Source: REBR01 sp033721915 (lineage in GTDB: Bacteria; Pseudomonadota; Gammaproteobacteria; Pseudomonadales; Oleiphilaceae). From it: a stretch of DNA of 64,000 nucleotides. Where the stretch lies: contig JAWWAC010000001.1 of the NCBI GenBank assembly GCA_033721915.1, positions 151,086 through 215,085 of the forward strand. Reading direction: 5' to 3'. This document shows positions 37,135 to 45,199 of this stretch, piece after piece. A model generated the notes under the pieces. The model saw only the letters and a program-made list of their open reading frames with translations, did no database searches and had not been told where the DNA came from. Both the position numbers and the translations under genes were made by a program. Position 1 is the first letter of the stretch. Each line of letters opens with the position of its first letter.

Positions 37135-38883
37135 TCACAATTCAGGTCCCATGGAAAAATGCAGCCGGAAGCGCTCAGGGGCGTCCAGGCTGCGGGCCAG
37201 ATCCAGCCGCAGCGGACCCACCGGCGAGATCCAGCGGATACCGAAGCCCACGCCGGTTTTCAGTGGGTCGTCCAGGCTGTCCACGGCGGCGCCATGGTCG
37301 GCAAAGGTGGCCAGTCGCCAGGATTTTGACAGGGGGTACTGGTACTCCACACTGCCCACCATCTTGAAGCGGCCACCGATGCGGTTGTTGTCCTCATCCC
37401 TGGGGGTCAGTGACTGGTAGCCGTAGCCCCGCACGCTCTGGTCGCCACCGGCGAAAAACCGCAGTGAGGGGGGCACCCGGTCAAACTCATTGGTGGCCAC
37501 CGCCCCCAGTGAGGCCCTGGCCAGGAAACGGTGGCCGCCAAAGAGCGTCACCAGCCCCCTGGCATCCGCCGTCAGATTGAGGATGTCCACATCCGAGAAC
37601 AGGCTCCTCTGCGCCCCCGTGGCCTGCAGCTGCAGTCGGTAACCCCGGCTGGGGTCGGTGGGGGAATCCCGCACCAGCCGGGTAAAGCCCAGCCCCGGCA
37701 GCAACAGGCCGGTGCTGCGGCGGGGCTCGTCACCGGCGCGGAAATTGTCCTGCTCACGTCGCAGTGACACCACCCGCTGCCAGCCGCTGTCCAGGCGTTT
37801 GCTCCACTGCACCCCCAGGGTAAAACGCTCGGACTCGGTGTCCTGTATGGTCTCGGTCTGGTAGCCACCGGTGAAGCGCAGGCTGTCGGTCATGGGCGGA
37901 TCCAGGGGGATCTCGTAGAAGGCGCCGATGTTCTGGCGGGGCTCGGACACCTCCATCTCGGCGCCACGGCGGTGACCCATGTCATTGAGATAGTGCTGTG
38001 TCCAGCCGGCACGCAGTCGCGGCCCCACATCCGTGGAGTAACCCAGGCCGGCGTTCAGTGAATGGGGCTTGCGGGGTGTCAGGTCCACATCCACCGGAAT
38101 CTGCCGCTCCTCGGCCTGGTCCGGGTCCGCGTCCACCAGCACCGTCTGGAAGTAGTTGCTGCCACGGAGATCCCGGGAGAGCTGGACCACCTCATCGGAA
38201 TCGTAGGGGTCACCCGGCTCAAACTGCACAAAACGCTGCAGCAGGCGGTGGCTGAATTCGCTGTCCTCGGGGAACAGGGCCTGGCCCAGTGTGTAACGGG
38301 GGCCGCTGGTGTAGACCAGCGCCACATCCGCCACCCCCTCTTCCGGAAAGACCCGCAGGCGCTGGGTGGCAAAGCGGCCGTCGAAGAAGCCGAATCGCAG
38401 CGCCTGGTTGTTGTAGTAGCGCTTCACCGCCTCGTAACGGTTGTGCTTGAGCACATCCCCAGGCTTCAGCTGCAGGGACTGGGGCAGGTTAAAGGCCGGC
38501 ATGTCTGCGGCCTCCCCCTCCACGCGGAGAGTCACCTCACGCAGTCGGACCGGCTCCCCCAGGGTCACATTCAGGCGCAGTACCGGCGGATCCTCCTCAA
38601 TCACCCGGAAGCGCACCTGGCCCTGGTAATAGCCCAGTGCCCGCATGGCCTTGTCGGCCTGTGAGCGAGCATGGCGGGAAAAGCGACGCAGTCCGGCGGC
38701 ATCCCGCTCACCGGGGGGGCCGATGTAGGCGCGGATGTTCTCCGCCACCGCCTCGTTCTCCGGCTCGGTACGGATTTCCAGACGGGCAGCCTGGGACGGC
38801 CCCGCCGCCAGCAGCAGCAAGGACACAACGGCCAGAAACAGACAATACTGCCGGCGCGTGACGGAGGGGGAGGCGTACATCAT
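37135..38883 (-). CDS. tamA: Translocation and assembly module outer-membrane protein TamA
   Basis: 582 residues from the ATG at 38883 (an ATG at 38880 and a longer frame to 38928 also exist). Signal peptide ends near GPSQAA. Three POTRA domains (about 35-280), then an Omp85 16-stranded barrel with GLGYSTDVGPRLRAGWTQHYL, GGDQSVRGYGYQ (the VRGY motif inside the barrel) and terminal FRLHFSMGPEL. Works with TamB, encoded immediately downstream. Confidence 0.95.
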   Translation of the reverse strand: MMYASPSVTRRQYCLFLAVVSLLLLAAGPSQAARLEIRTEPENEAVAENIRAYIGPPGERDAAGLRRFSRHARSQADKAMRALGYYQGQVRFRVIEEDPPVLRLNVTLGEPVRLREVTLRVEGEAADMPAFNLPQSLQLKPGDVLKHNRYEAVKRYYNNQALRFGFFDGRFATQRLRVFPEEGVADVALVYTSGPRYTLGQALFPEDSEFSHRLLQRFVQFEPGDPYDSDEVVQLSRDLRGSNYFQTVLVDADPDQAEERQIPVDVDLTPRKPHSLNAGLGYSTDVGPRLRAGWTQHYLNDMGHRRGAEMEVSEPRQNIGAFYEIPLDPPMTDSLRFTGGYQTETIQDTESERFTLGVQWSKRLDSGWQRVVSLRREQDNFRAGDEPRRSTGLLLPGLGFTRLVRDSPTDPSRGYRLQLQATGAQRSLFSDVDILNLTADARGLVTLFGGHRFLARASLGAVATNEFDRVPPSLRFFAGGDQSVRGYGYQSLTPRDEDNNRIGGRFKMVGSVEYQYPLSKSWRLATFADHGAAVDSLDDPLKTGVGFGIRWISPVGPLRLDLARSLDAPERFRLHFSMGPEL

Positions 38884-38984
38884 GGCGCCATCATAGCACC
38901 GCACAGGAGGCAGACCATGCCTGAGCAAGCAGATTAAAGGACTTTCAGAAAACGCCCGGAGCCATGTCGGTTGTTGCTAACCTC

Positions 38985-39650
38985 TCAGGCGGCAAGAACA
39001 CCGTACCAGACGGCAAAAAAGTGCAGCGCTGCCCCGGCCAGCACAAACAGGTGCCAGATGGCGTGGTTCATGGGCAGCCGCTCCAGCAGGTAGAACACCA
39101 CCCCGCCGGTATAGGCCAGCCCCCCGGCCACCAGCAGCCAGAGACCGGTCCGGTTGAGAATCTCGGGCAGCTCGGCGGAGGCCAGCACCACCAGCCAGCC
39201 CATCAGCAGATAGGTGGCCACCTGGATAATCTTGAAACGGTGGCCAAACACCAGCTTGCTGACGATGCCCACCGTCGCCAGCCCCCAGATAACACCAAAC
39301 AGGGTCCAGCCGGTGGGGCCCCGCATATTCACCAGCAGAAAGGGGGTATAAGTGCCTGCAATCAGCAGAAAGATGGCACAATGGTCAAACATCTTGAAGG
39401 CCCTGCGCCAGCGGGGCTCACGGGCACTGTGGTAGAGGGTGGAGGCGAGGAACAGGGTGATCAGCGTGGACCCGTAGACGCTGACCGCCACGATGCGCCA
39501 GGGGTCTCCCTGCAGGGACGCCATGACCACCATGGACAGTGTGGCCACCACTGCCAGTACCGCCCCCAGCCCGTGGGTGAGGCTGTTGAGGCGCTCTTCC
39601 AGTGGGGTATAGTCCATGACGGGGCCAGTTGACGGAGAGGAGTTGCTCAT
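38985..39650 (-). CDS. Hemolysin III / PAQR-family membrane protein
   Basis: 221 residues from the ATG at 39650 (an upstream start at 39695 is less likely). Seven predicted transmembrane helices with family motifs LYHSAREPRWRRAFKMFDHCAIFLLIAGTYTPF and NHAIWHLFVLAGAALHFFA, whose histidines and Asp form the PAQR metal site. Physiological role in bacteria is unclear. Upstream of tamA on the same strand, with a 100-bp gap. Confidence 0.92.
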   Translation of the reverse strand: MSNSSPSTGPVMDYTPLEERLNSLTHGLGAVLAVVATLSMVVMASLQGDPWRIVAVSVYGSTLITLFLASTLYHSAREPRWRRAFKMFDHCAIFLLIAGTYTPFLLVNMRGPTGWTLFGVIWGLATVGIVSKLVFGHRFKIIQVATYLLMGWLVVLASAELPEILNRTGLWLLVAGGLAYTGGVVFYLLERLPMNHAIWHLFVLAGAALHFFAVWYGVLAA

Positions 39651-39723
39651 TGAGTACCTGCTACCGGTTGCTGTGACAGACGTTCGCGCTGTCACTGGAA
39701 AACGTTGTTCGCGGCTCTCTTTT

Positions 39724-39797
39724 TATACAGGCTATACAAGCTATACAGATTATACAGGGTACCTGTTTTCAGGTTGCCTGCTTTACAGGGTACCTGT
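39724..39797. repeat. Four 9-bp TATACARRN units plus duplicated ACAGGGTACCTGT
   Basis: TATACAGGC, TATACAAGC, TATACAGAT and TATACAGGG run exactly end to end (39724-39759). The last merges into ACAGGGTACCTGT (39754-39766), which recurs at 39785-39797, 31 bp on, close to three helical turns. Candidate operator array for the flanking genes. Confidence 0.8.
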
Positions 39798-39961
39798 TTC
39801 AGGCACCCGCTCTTGAGAGTACATGTGTGCGCCGAAATGATGACATCACCAACGCGGCTTTACAAGGCCCCGGTGCCCCGGCATGGCACGGATCGGCCCC
39901 TTTGGCACCAGTGCCTGGAGCCCACGGCATTGCTGCCAATGCCCGCCACCCGCACCACGGA

Positions 39962-39974
39962 GACACTCAGTGTC
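39962..39974. promoter_or_regulatory. 13-bp perfect palindrome upstream of acyl-CoA dehydrogenase operon
   Basis: GACACT-C-AGTGTC, arms of 6 bp, 159 bp before the start at 40133. Possible regulator site; a second weak repeat CACTGC/GCAGTG lies at 39996-40020. Confidence 0.35.
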
Positions 39975-40132
39975 ACCACCACACTCGGTTCGTATCACTG
40001 CAGGGGTTATCATCGCAGTGGGCTGTGAGACGCAGGTACTGTGAGTCGAGTGTACCAAGAGTCGTAATCGCAACGCTTTTGCCGCAGTAAAGCGCTTAAC
40101 CGCAATGGACCAATGATGAACAGGAGAAACGC

Positions 40133-41443
40133 ATGCGCCGTGATCCCATGGGCATAGCACTGTCAACCGTCAACCGGGTCGCCGGCTCACGCTGGCTGGA
40201 CCGGCTGAAACTGCGCAAACCGGCCGAATACCTGGCCTATACCGGCACCCGCGCCGGTTTTCAGGCCATTAACACCACACAGAAGGAATGGCGCCGCTTC
40301 CGCGGTGTACTGGCCTCCGGCAGCGACCCGGACACCGCCCCCAGGGCGCTGTTTGACCTGACCCTAACGGACGATCAGCAGATGATCACCGACACAGTGC
40401 GTCAGGTGGCGGAAGAGGTCATCCGCCCCGCCGCCGACAAGGCGGATTCCGCCATGGCGGTGCCGGAGTCGGTGTGGGAGTCCATCCGGGAACTGGGTCT
40501 GTCACTCCAGGCGGTGCCCACGGAGTACGGCGGCGTGGCGGAAAAGCCCGACCCGGTCACCTCGGTACTGATTGCCGAGCAGCTGGCCTGGGGGGACTTC
40601 AGCATCGCCAGCGCCGCCCTGTCCACCTACTCCGTGGCACAGGCACTGGTGCGCTGGGGCAGCGACAACCAGAAGCAGCGGCTTCTGCCGGCCTTCTGCC
40701 AGGACCTGCCACTGACCGCCGTGTTCGCCGTGGATGAGCCGGTGGCGCTGTTTGACCCACTGCAGCCACAGACACTGGCCTACCGCAAGGGCAACCAGTA
40801 CGTCATCAATGGCCGCAAATCCGCCGTCATACAGGCGGCGGACGCGGACCTGTACCTGGTACTGGCCATGGTGCAGGGCGAGGGGCCGCGCTTTTTCATG
40901 GTGGAAGGGGGCGCCCACGGGCTCTACACCACCGCGGACCCCTGCATGGGGCTGCGCGCGGCACAGACCGGGCAGCTGATCCTGGAGGAAGTGACGGTGC
41001 ACGAGTCCACCATGCTGGGGGAGAAAAACCCCGCCGACTGCAGCCGACTGATGGACTACGCCAGCCTGATGCAGTGCGCACTGGCGGTGGGCACCTGCCA
41101 GGCCATCCAGGACTTTGTCATCCCCTACTGCAATGAGCGGGTGGCCTTTGGCGAGCCCATCAGCCACCGCCAGTCCGTGGCTTTTGCCATCAGTGACATG
41201 GCCATCGAGACGGACAGCCTGCGCCTGGTACTGTGGCGCGCCGCCAGCCTGGCGGAACAGGGGCTGCCCTTTGCCACCCAGGCGGCACAGGCACGCACAC
41301 TGGCCGCGGAGCACGCCATCCGCATTGGCAGCGACGGCGTCCAGCTATTGGGCGGCCACGGCTTCGTCAAGGAATACCCGGTGGAACGGTGGTACCGGGA
41401 TCTGCGATCCATCGCCACCCTTACCGGCGGCCTGCACGCCTGA
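40133..41443 (+). CDS. Acyl-CoA dehydrogenase family protein
   Basis: 436 residues. Acyl-CoA dehydrogenase-like with a non-standard N-terminal extension (about 1-75), a helical domain (FDLTLTDDQQMITDTVRQVAEEVIRP), a central beta domain and a C-terminal helical domain carrying RVAFGEPISHRQSVAFAISDMAIE and the FAD segment QLLGGHGFVKEYPVERWYRDLR. No Glu is obvious at the usual catalytic place, so substrate class is uncertain. Forms an operon with the next dehydrogenase (15-bp gap). Confidence 0.9.
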   Translation: MRRDPMGIALSTVNRVAGSRWLDRLKLRKPAEYLAYTGTRAGFQAINTTQKEWRRFRGVLASGSDPDTAPRALFDLTLTDDQQMITDTVRQVAEEVIRPAADKADSAMAVPESVWESIRELGLSLQAVPTEYGGVAEKPDPVTSVLIAEQLAWGDFSIASAALSTYSVAQALVRWGSDNQKQRLLPAFCQDLPLTAVFAVDEPVALFDPLQPQTLAYRKGNQYVINGRKSAVIQAADADLYLVLAMVQGEGPRFFMVEGGAHGLYTTADPCMGLRAAQTGQLILEEVTVHESTMLGEKNPADCSRLMDYASLMQCALAVGTCQAIQDFVIPYCNERVAFGEPISHRQSVAFAISDMAIETDSLRLVLWRAASLAEQGLPFATQAAQARTLAAEHAIRIGSDGVQLLGGHGFVKEYPVERWYRDLRSIATLTGGLHA

Positions 41444-41458
41444 CACGGAGGACACACC

Positions 41459-42667
41459 ATGCAACTGGAAATACCCCGTCACTTTCAACCCATGGTCAAT
41501 CAGGCCCGGCAGGTGGCCAACGCCATCTTCCGGCCCATTTCACGCTATTACGACGAGCACGAACACGCGGCCCCCAAAGAGCTGAACATGCTGGCCTCCA
41601 TACTGGATGGCATGAACGACGGCCTGGGGGATGAAGGGGCCGGTGCCGGGCGCATGAAACGCAGCGCCGGCAGCGACGACAACCGGGTGCGCAACGGCAG
41701 CAACATGCGCACCACACTGGGGCTGATGGAGCTGTGCTGGGGGGATGTGGGCCTGGCACTGTCACTGCCCCGCCAGGGCCTGGGCAATGCCGCCATTGCC
41801 GCCGTGGCCAACGAGCAGCAGCTCAGGCGCCTGGACGGCTGCTGGGCCGCCATGGCCATCACCGAACCCGGCGCCGGCTCCGACAGTGGCGCCATCCGCA
41901 CCACCGCCACGGCGGACGGGGATGACTATGTCATCAATGGCGAGAAAATCTACGTCACCGCCGGTGACAGGGCCGACGTGATCGTGGTCTGGGCCACACT
42001 GGACCGCAGCAGGGGCAAAGCGGCCATCAAGTCCTTCTTTGTGCCCAAGGGCACACCGGGAATGACCGTGGAGCGGCTGGAAAAGAAGCTCGGCATCAAA
42101 GCCTCGGACACCGCCGCCATCCGCTTCGACAACTGCCGCGTGCCCAGGGAGAACATGCTGGGCGACCCGGACATCAAGTCGGAGAAAGGCTTTGCCGGCG
42201 CCATGCAGACCTTCGACAACACCCGCCCGCTGGTGGCGGCCATGGCCGTGGGACTGGCCCAGGCGGCGCTGGAGCGCACCCGGGAGCTGCTCACCGAGGC
42301 GGGGCTGGACCTGAGCCACCAGTACCAGGGCTGGAAACTGCCGGCGGCGACCAGGGAGCTGCACAAGCTGGAGGCGGAGCTGGAGGGCGCGCGGCTGCTG
42401 ACCATCCGCGCCGCCTGGATGGCGGACAACAGCCAGCCCAATTCCAAAGAGGCCTCCATGGCCAAGGCCAAGGCCGGGCGGATCTGCACCCAGGTGACAC
42501 TGGGCTGCGTGTCACTGTGCTCCAGTCTCGGCTACGGTGAGACGGAGCTGTTGGAGAAATGGGCCCGTGACAGCAAGATACTGGATATCTTTGAAGGCAC
42601 CCAGCAGATACAGCTACTGATTATCGCACGCCGCCTTCTGGACAAGACCTCCAGCGAACTGCGTTAA
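41459..42667 (+). CDS. Acyl-CoA dehydrogenase family protein
   Basis: 402 residues. FAD/substrate segments AMAITEPGAGSDSGAIRTTA (about 138-157) and NGEKIYVTAGDRADVIVVWATLD are typical of acyl-CoA dehydrogenases. The C-terminal helices end in YGETELLEKWARDSKILDIFEGTQQIQLLIIARRLL, the family signature. Expected to oxidise acyl-CoA esters with FAD in beta-oxidation. Its pairing with the upstream paralogue suggests a heteromeric enzyme or related substrates (inference). Confidence 0.93.
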   Translation: MQLEIPRHFQPMVNQARQVANAIFRPISRYYDEHEHAAPKELNMLASILDGMNDGLGDEGAGAGRMKRSAGSDDNRVRNGSNMRTTLGLMELCWGDVGLALSLPRQGLGNAAIAAVANEQQLRRLDGCWAAMAITEPGAGSDSGAIRTTATADGDDYVINGEKIYVTAGDRADVIVVWATLDRSRGKAAIKSFFVPKGTPGMTVERLEKKLGIKASDTAAIRFDNCRVPRENMLGDPDIKSEKGFAGAMQTFDNTRPLVAAMAVGLAQAALERTRELLTEAGLDLSHQYQGWKLPAATRELHKLEAELEGARLLTIRAAWMADNSQPNSKEASMAKAKAGRICTQVTLGCVSLCSSLGYGETELLEKWARDSKILDIFEGTQQIQLLIIARRLLDKTSSELR

Positions 42668-42694
42668 AGGGCCCAGGCCATCAGAGCCCGGCGA

Positions 42695-42732
42695 TTGGCA
42701 CTAATGGCACCCCCGGGGTGTAGGAGTGCCAA
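42695..42732 (+). terminator. Inverted repeat after the acyl-CoA dehydrogenase operon
   Basis: TTGGCACT (42695-42702) and AGTGCCAA (42725-42732) are perfect complements, enclosing a G/C-rich centre. Sits 28 bp after the stop codon. Little T run follows, so termination is only possible. Confidence 0.45.
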
Positions 42733-42850
42733 TGCGTTTAACCGTTAGCGCCCTGATTATTGGCGCCGGTAGTCACTCTTTGCTAACCAGTCCGCACACT
42801 CCTTCGATGGCTCAGGCCGCCATCCGGGTTGGTTCTCCCTGCTATCCTTT

Positions 42851-42880
42851 TGACCCGGGCATTGTCCCGGGTCTTTTTGT
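42851..42880 (+). terminator. Strong Rho-independent terminator
   Basis: GACCCGGG-CATTGT-CCCGGGTC followed by TTTTTGTT. It lies between the acyl-CoA dehydrogenase genes and the GDPD gene at 42919, so GDPD probably has its own promoter downstream of, or overlapping, this site. Confidence 0.85.
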
Positions 42881-42918
42881 TATTATGAGCCTGTCTCCGG
42901 CAGTAACAGGCATGCAGC

Positions 42919-43647
42919 ATGAATAACCCCGAGTGGATCAGCCACCGCGGTCTGGACGAGCACTACACAGAGAACAGCCGCCACGCCTTCGATGCCGCCC
43001 GGGATGCGGGCTTTCGCCATCTGGAAACAGACCTGCGCAGCACCCGTGACGGGCACCTGCTGCTGCATCACGACCGGGACCTGTACCGAACCACCGGCCA
43101 CAGAGCCTCACTCAGCGACCTGTCCATGGACGACGCACGCCAGGTGCGCTATACCGACGGCCAGGGCATCCTCACCTTCGACGACTTTGCCGAGCATTTC
43201 CACGACAACCGCTGGATACTGGACATCAAGCCGGAGGCAGGGGAACGCACCATAAAGGCCCTGAATGACTGGGCGGAGAAAAACCGCTGCAAGGAGTGGC
43301 TGACCCGCAATGCCCGGTTTCTGCTCTGGGACCCGCGACAGCGTCAGTTGCTGCTGCGGTATTTCCCCAGTGCCCATATACTGGCGGACGAGAAACAGTG
43401 CCGCCGCGCCGGGCTGTCCATCCTTATGGGGCTGCCGGGGCTGGCCCGCATCCGCCCCGAAATGACCTACGCACTGCCGCCGCGCTTTATGGGCCGCGAC
43501 CTGTTCAACAACCGCATACTGCGCCACTACCACCGCAAAGGCGCCCGCTTTCTGGCCTATCTGCCGGAGCGGCGTGAGGATATAGAGCGGGCGGTGGAAA
43601 GCGGCGCGGATGAAGTGCTGATCAATGGCCGCCCACTGAACCGCTGA
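42919..43647 (+). CDS. Glycerophosphodiester phosphodiesterase family protein
   Basis: 242 residues. GDPD TIM barrel with WISHRGLDEHYTENSRHAF (catalytic His/Arg), HLETDLRSTRDG (metal-binding Glu/Asp) and LLLHHDRDLYRTTG (second His) all in order. Hydrolyses glycerophosphodiesters to glycerol-3-phosphate and an alcohol. No signal peptide, so a cytoplasmic form. Flanked by a strong terminator upstream and a hairpin (CCGGCT-N7-AGCCGG, 43650-43668) after the stop. Confidence 0.92.
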   Translation: MNNPEWISHRGLDEHYTENSRHAFDAARDAGFRHLETDLRSTRDGHLLLHHDRDLYRTTGHRASLSDLSMDDARQVRYTDGQGILTFDDFAEHFHDNRWILDIKPEAGERTIKALNDWAEKNRCKEWLTRNARFLLWDPRQRQLLLRYFPSAHILADEKQCRRAGLSILMGLPGLARIRPEMTYALPPRFMGRDLFNNRILRHYHRKGARFLAYLPERREDIERAVESGADEVLINGRPLNR

Positions 43648-43649
43648 CG

Positions 43650-43668
43650 CCGGCTCTTACTCAGCCGG
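43650..43668. terminator. Hairpin between convergent GDPD and AraC genes
   Basis: CCGGCT-CTTACTC-AGCCGG, with 1-bp extensions, in the 47-bp gap between two stops. Lacks T runs; may serve both genes. Confidence 0.45.
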
Positions 43669-43694
43669 ATATCCGAGGGGAAGCCACCACCTTG

Positions 43695-44528
43695 TCAGGA
43701 CGGGGCTGATGAATCCTGGCAGTGAAACAGCTGCAGCTTGCCGGAGGCCACGTAGGCGGAAGGCAGGGCATCGAACATCCGCCTTGCGGTGCGCACCAGG
43801 TGGGGCTGGTCATAAAACCCGGCTTCTGCCGCCAGGGTGGAAAAGCTCATCCCCGGCTGCCACTCCCTCATGGCACGGGTGACTTTCAGGTGCATCAGGA
43901 AGCGGCGCAAGGTCACCCCGGTCTCCTGCCGGAACAAATGAGTCAGGCGGGATGAGGAGAGGCCCACCAGGGCCCCCAGCGCCCCCAGATCCAGCCGGTC
44001 AGGCAGAGTGCGGCGCAGTTGCTGACAGACACGTTCTATGCGGGCATCCATTCCCCGGGGCGGATGGCCGACAGTGCGGATCATGGCATCCAGCTGCCGC
44101 CTGACCAGATCGCCATCGAGGGCGCCCTGCTCTGCACCCTGGCCATCCTGGCCGGCAGCGGCTATTTGCGGCAGCCACGGATTGCTGCCGATGCGCTCAT
44201 GGAGGTTCACGAAAGAGGCGTCTTCGGTCAGTCGGCAGAGTGAGCGCCAGCGTGGGGCATCCGGGTCCAGCTGGGCCACCAGCAGGCAGCGACCCTGCGG
44301 ATCCAGCGCCTGGGGGACATCCGGCGCCACCAGTGCAGCATCGGTCTGGTGCCACGCCCCCTCCGCCTCCAGAGCGAAGGGGCCGTCCAGGCTCACCAGC
44401 AGTGAGGCACTCACATGCTGATGGGTACGGTTGGCGCTCAGATGGCCAAACAGGACCCAGTGGTCCGGCCACAAAAACAGTGACCCCTCGACGGGGCCAC
44501 GGCTATCCGGCATTGTCGGTTGCTTCAT
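43695..44528 (-). CDS. AraC family transcriptional regulator
   Basis: 277 residues from the ATG at 44528; the frame continues upstream to 44654 but that part overlaps the neighbouring gene end and is not family-like. N-terminal cupin-like sensing domain (about 10-110) and C-terminal double helix-turn-helix (about 175-270): LDLGALGALVGLSSSRLTHLFRQETG and MSFSTLAAEAGFYDQPHLVRTARRMF. Target genes unknown; it may control GDPD, the Mpo1-like gene or the WS/DGAT gene nearby. Confidence 0.88.
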   Translation of the reverse strand: MKQPTMPDSRGPVEGSLFLWPDHWVLFGHLSANRTHQHVSASLLVSLDGPFALEAEGAWHQTDAALVAPDVPQALDPQGRCLLVAQLDPDAPRWRSLCRLTEDASFVNLHERIGSNPWLPQIAAAGQDGQGAEQGALDGDLVRRQLDAMIRTVGHPPRGMDARIERVCQQLRRTLPDRLDLGALGALVGLSSSRLTHLFRQETGVTLRRFLMHLKVTRAMREWQPGMSFSTLAAEAGFYDQPHLVRTARRMFDALPSAYVASGKLQLFHCQDSSAPS

Positions 44529-44577
44529 GGCTTCAACCAAACGGGTTGCCACTATTGTCCCCTGACACCCGCGGACG

Positions 44578-45075
44578 TCAGGAGGTATGACTGGAGTGAG
44601 GTACCGGCAGCCCCAGGCGGGCACCGATTTCCACACTGACAAAGACCGGGCCAATCAGCAGAAACACCAGGTCTTCAATAAAAGAGGGTTTCTTGCCTTC
44701 CACCTTGTGCCCCCAGACCTGGGCCACCCAGGCGATGGCAAACACCGCCAGGCTGCTCCAGAACAGGGACACACCGGAGGCAACGACCGACAGGATAATA
44801 CCCAGTGCCAGGGCAAACCAGGCGGTCATGAGCACAAACACCCCCAGCCCGAGTTTGAGGTACACGGCCCCGGAAACGACACCCAGAACCGTGGCGCCGT
44901 TCACCCAGAAAGCCACTGCCTCCGACAGGCCCAGCCACTGCCCCAGTGGAATCAGCCACAAAAGCCCCAGGGCCGAAATCATGATGGCCGGGACACAGAT
45001 GAAGTGGACCCACTGGTTGACCGGGTTCTGGTGACTCTCACCGTAAGCGTCCAGAAATTCCGTCAGATTGCGCAT
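44578..45075 (-). CDS. Mpo1-like (DUF962) membrane protein
   Basis: 165 residues from MRNLTEFLDAYGESH (ATG at 45075, GGGAG upstream; a GTG at 45093 is also in frame). Begins with the DUF962/Mpo1 signature YGESHQNPVNQWVHFICVP, whose histidines bind iron in the yeast 2-hydroxy-fatty-acid dioxygenase. Four to five transmembrane helices follow, then KKPSFIEDLVFLLIGPVFV near the end. Probably a membrane oxygenase acting on fatty acids; the bacterial function is not proven. Confidence 0.88.
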   Translation of the reverse strand: MRNLTEFLDAYGESHQNPVNQWVHFICVPAIMISALGLLWLIPLGQWLGLSEAVAFWVNGATVLGVVSGAVYLKLGLGVFVLMTAWFALALGIILSVVASGVSLFWSSLAVFAIAWVAQVWGHKVEGKKPSFIEDLVFLLIGPVFVSVEIGARLGLPVPHSSHTS

Positions 45076-45199
45076 GCTTGTATCTCCCTTCACGGATTAC
45101 CATCCGGGTGAGAATCACCCGGACCATGGATTAACGTGAAAGGATTATGTCACCCGGGTCCGCCGCCGGATTGTACCCAACGGCTACCCGATGGGCGTT

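Larger units (their letters stand above)
39651..40132. other. 482-bp intergenic region with ordered short repeats
   Basis: Lies between the divergent hemolysin III gene and the acyl-CoA dehydrogenase operon. No gene is supported; frames over it encode only low-complexity LYRLYKLYR-type peptides from the repeats. It contains the 9-bp tandem repeat, two copies of a 13-bp quasi-palindrome (separate entries) and the palindrome GACACTCAGTGTC at 39962-39974. AGGAG precedes the dehydrogenase start. Confidence 0.6.

Noticed and set aside
39705..40090. Small plus-strand proteins with LYRLYKLYR repeats
   Set aside because: They arise from the 9-bp DNA repeat, lack family likeness and good start sites.
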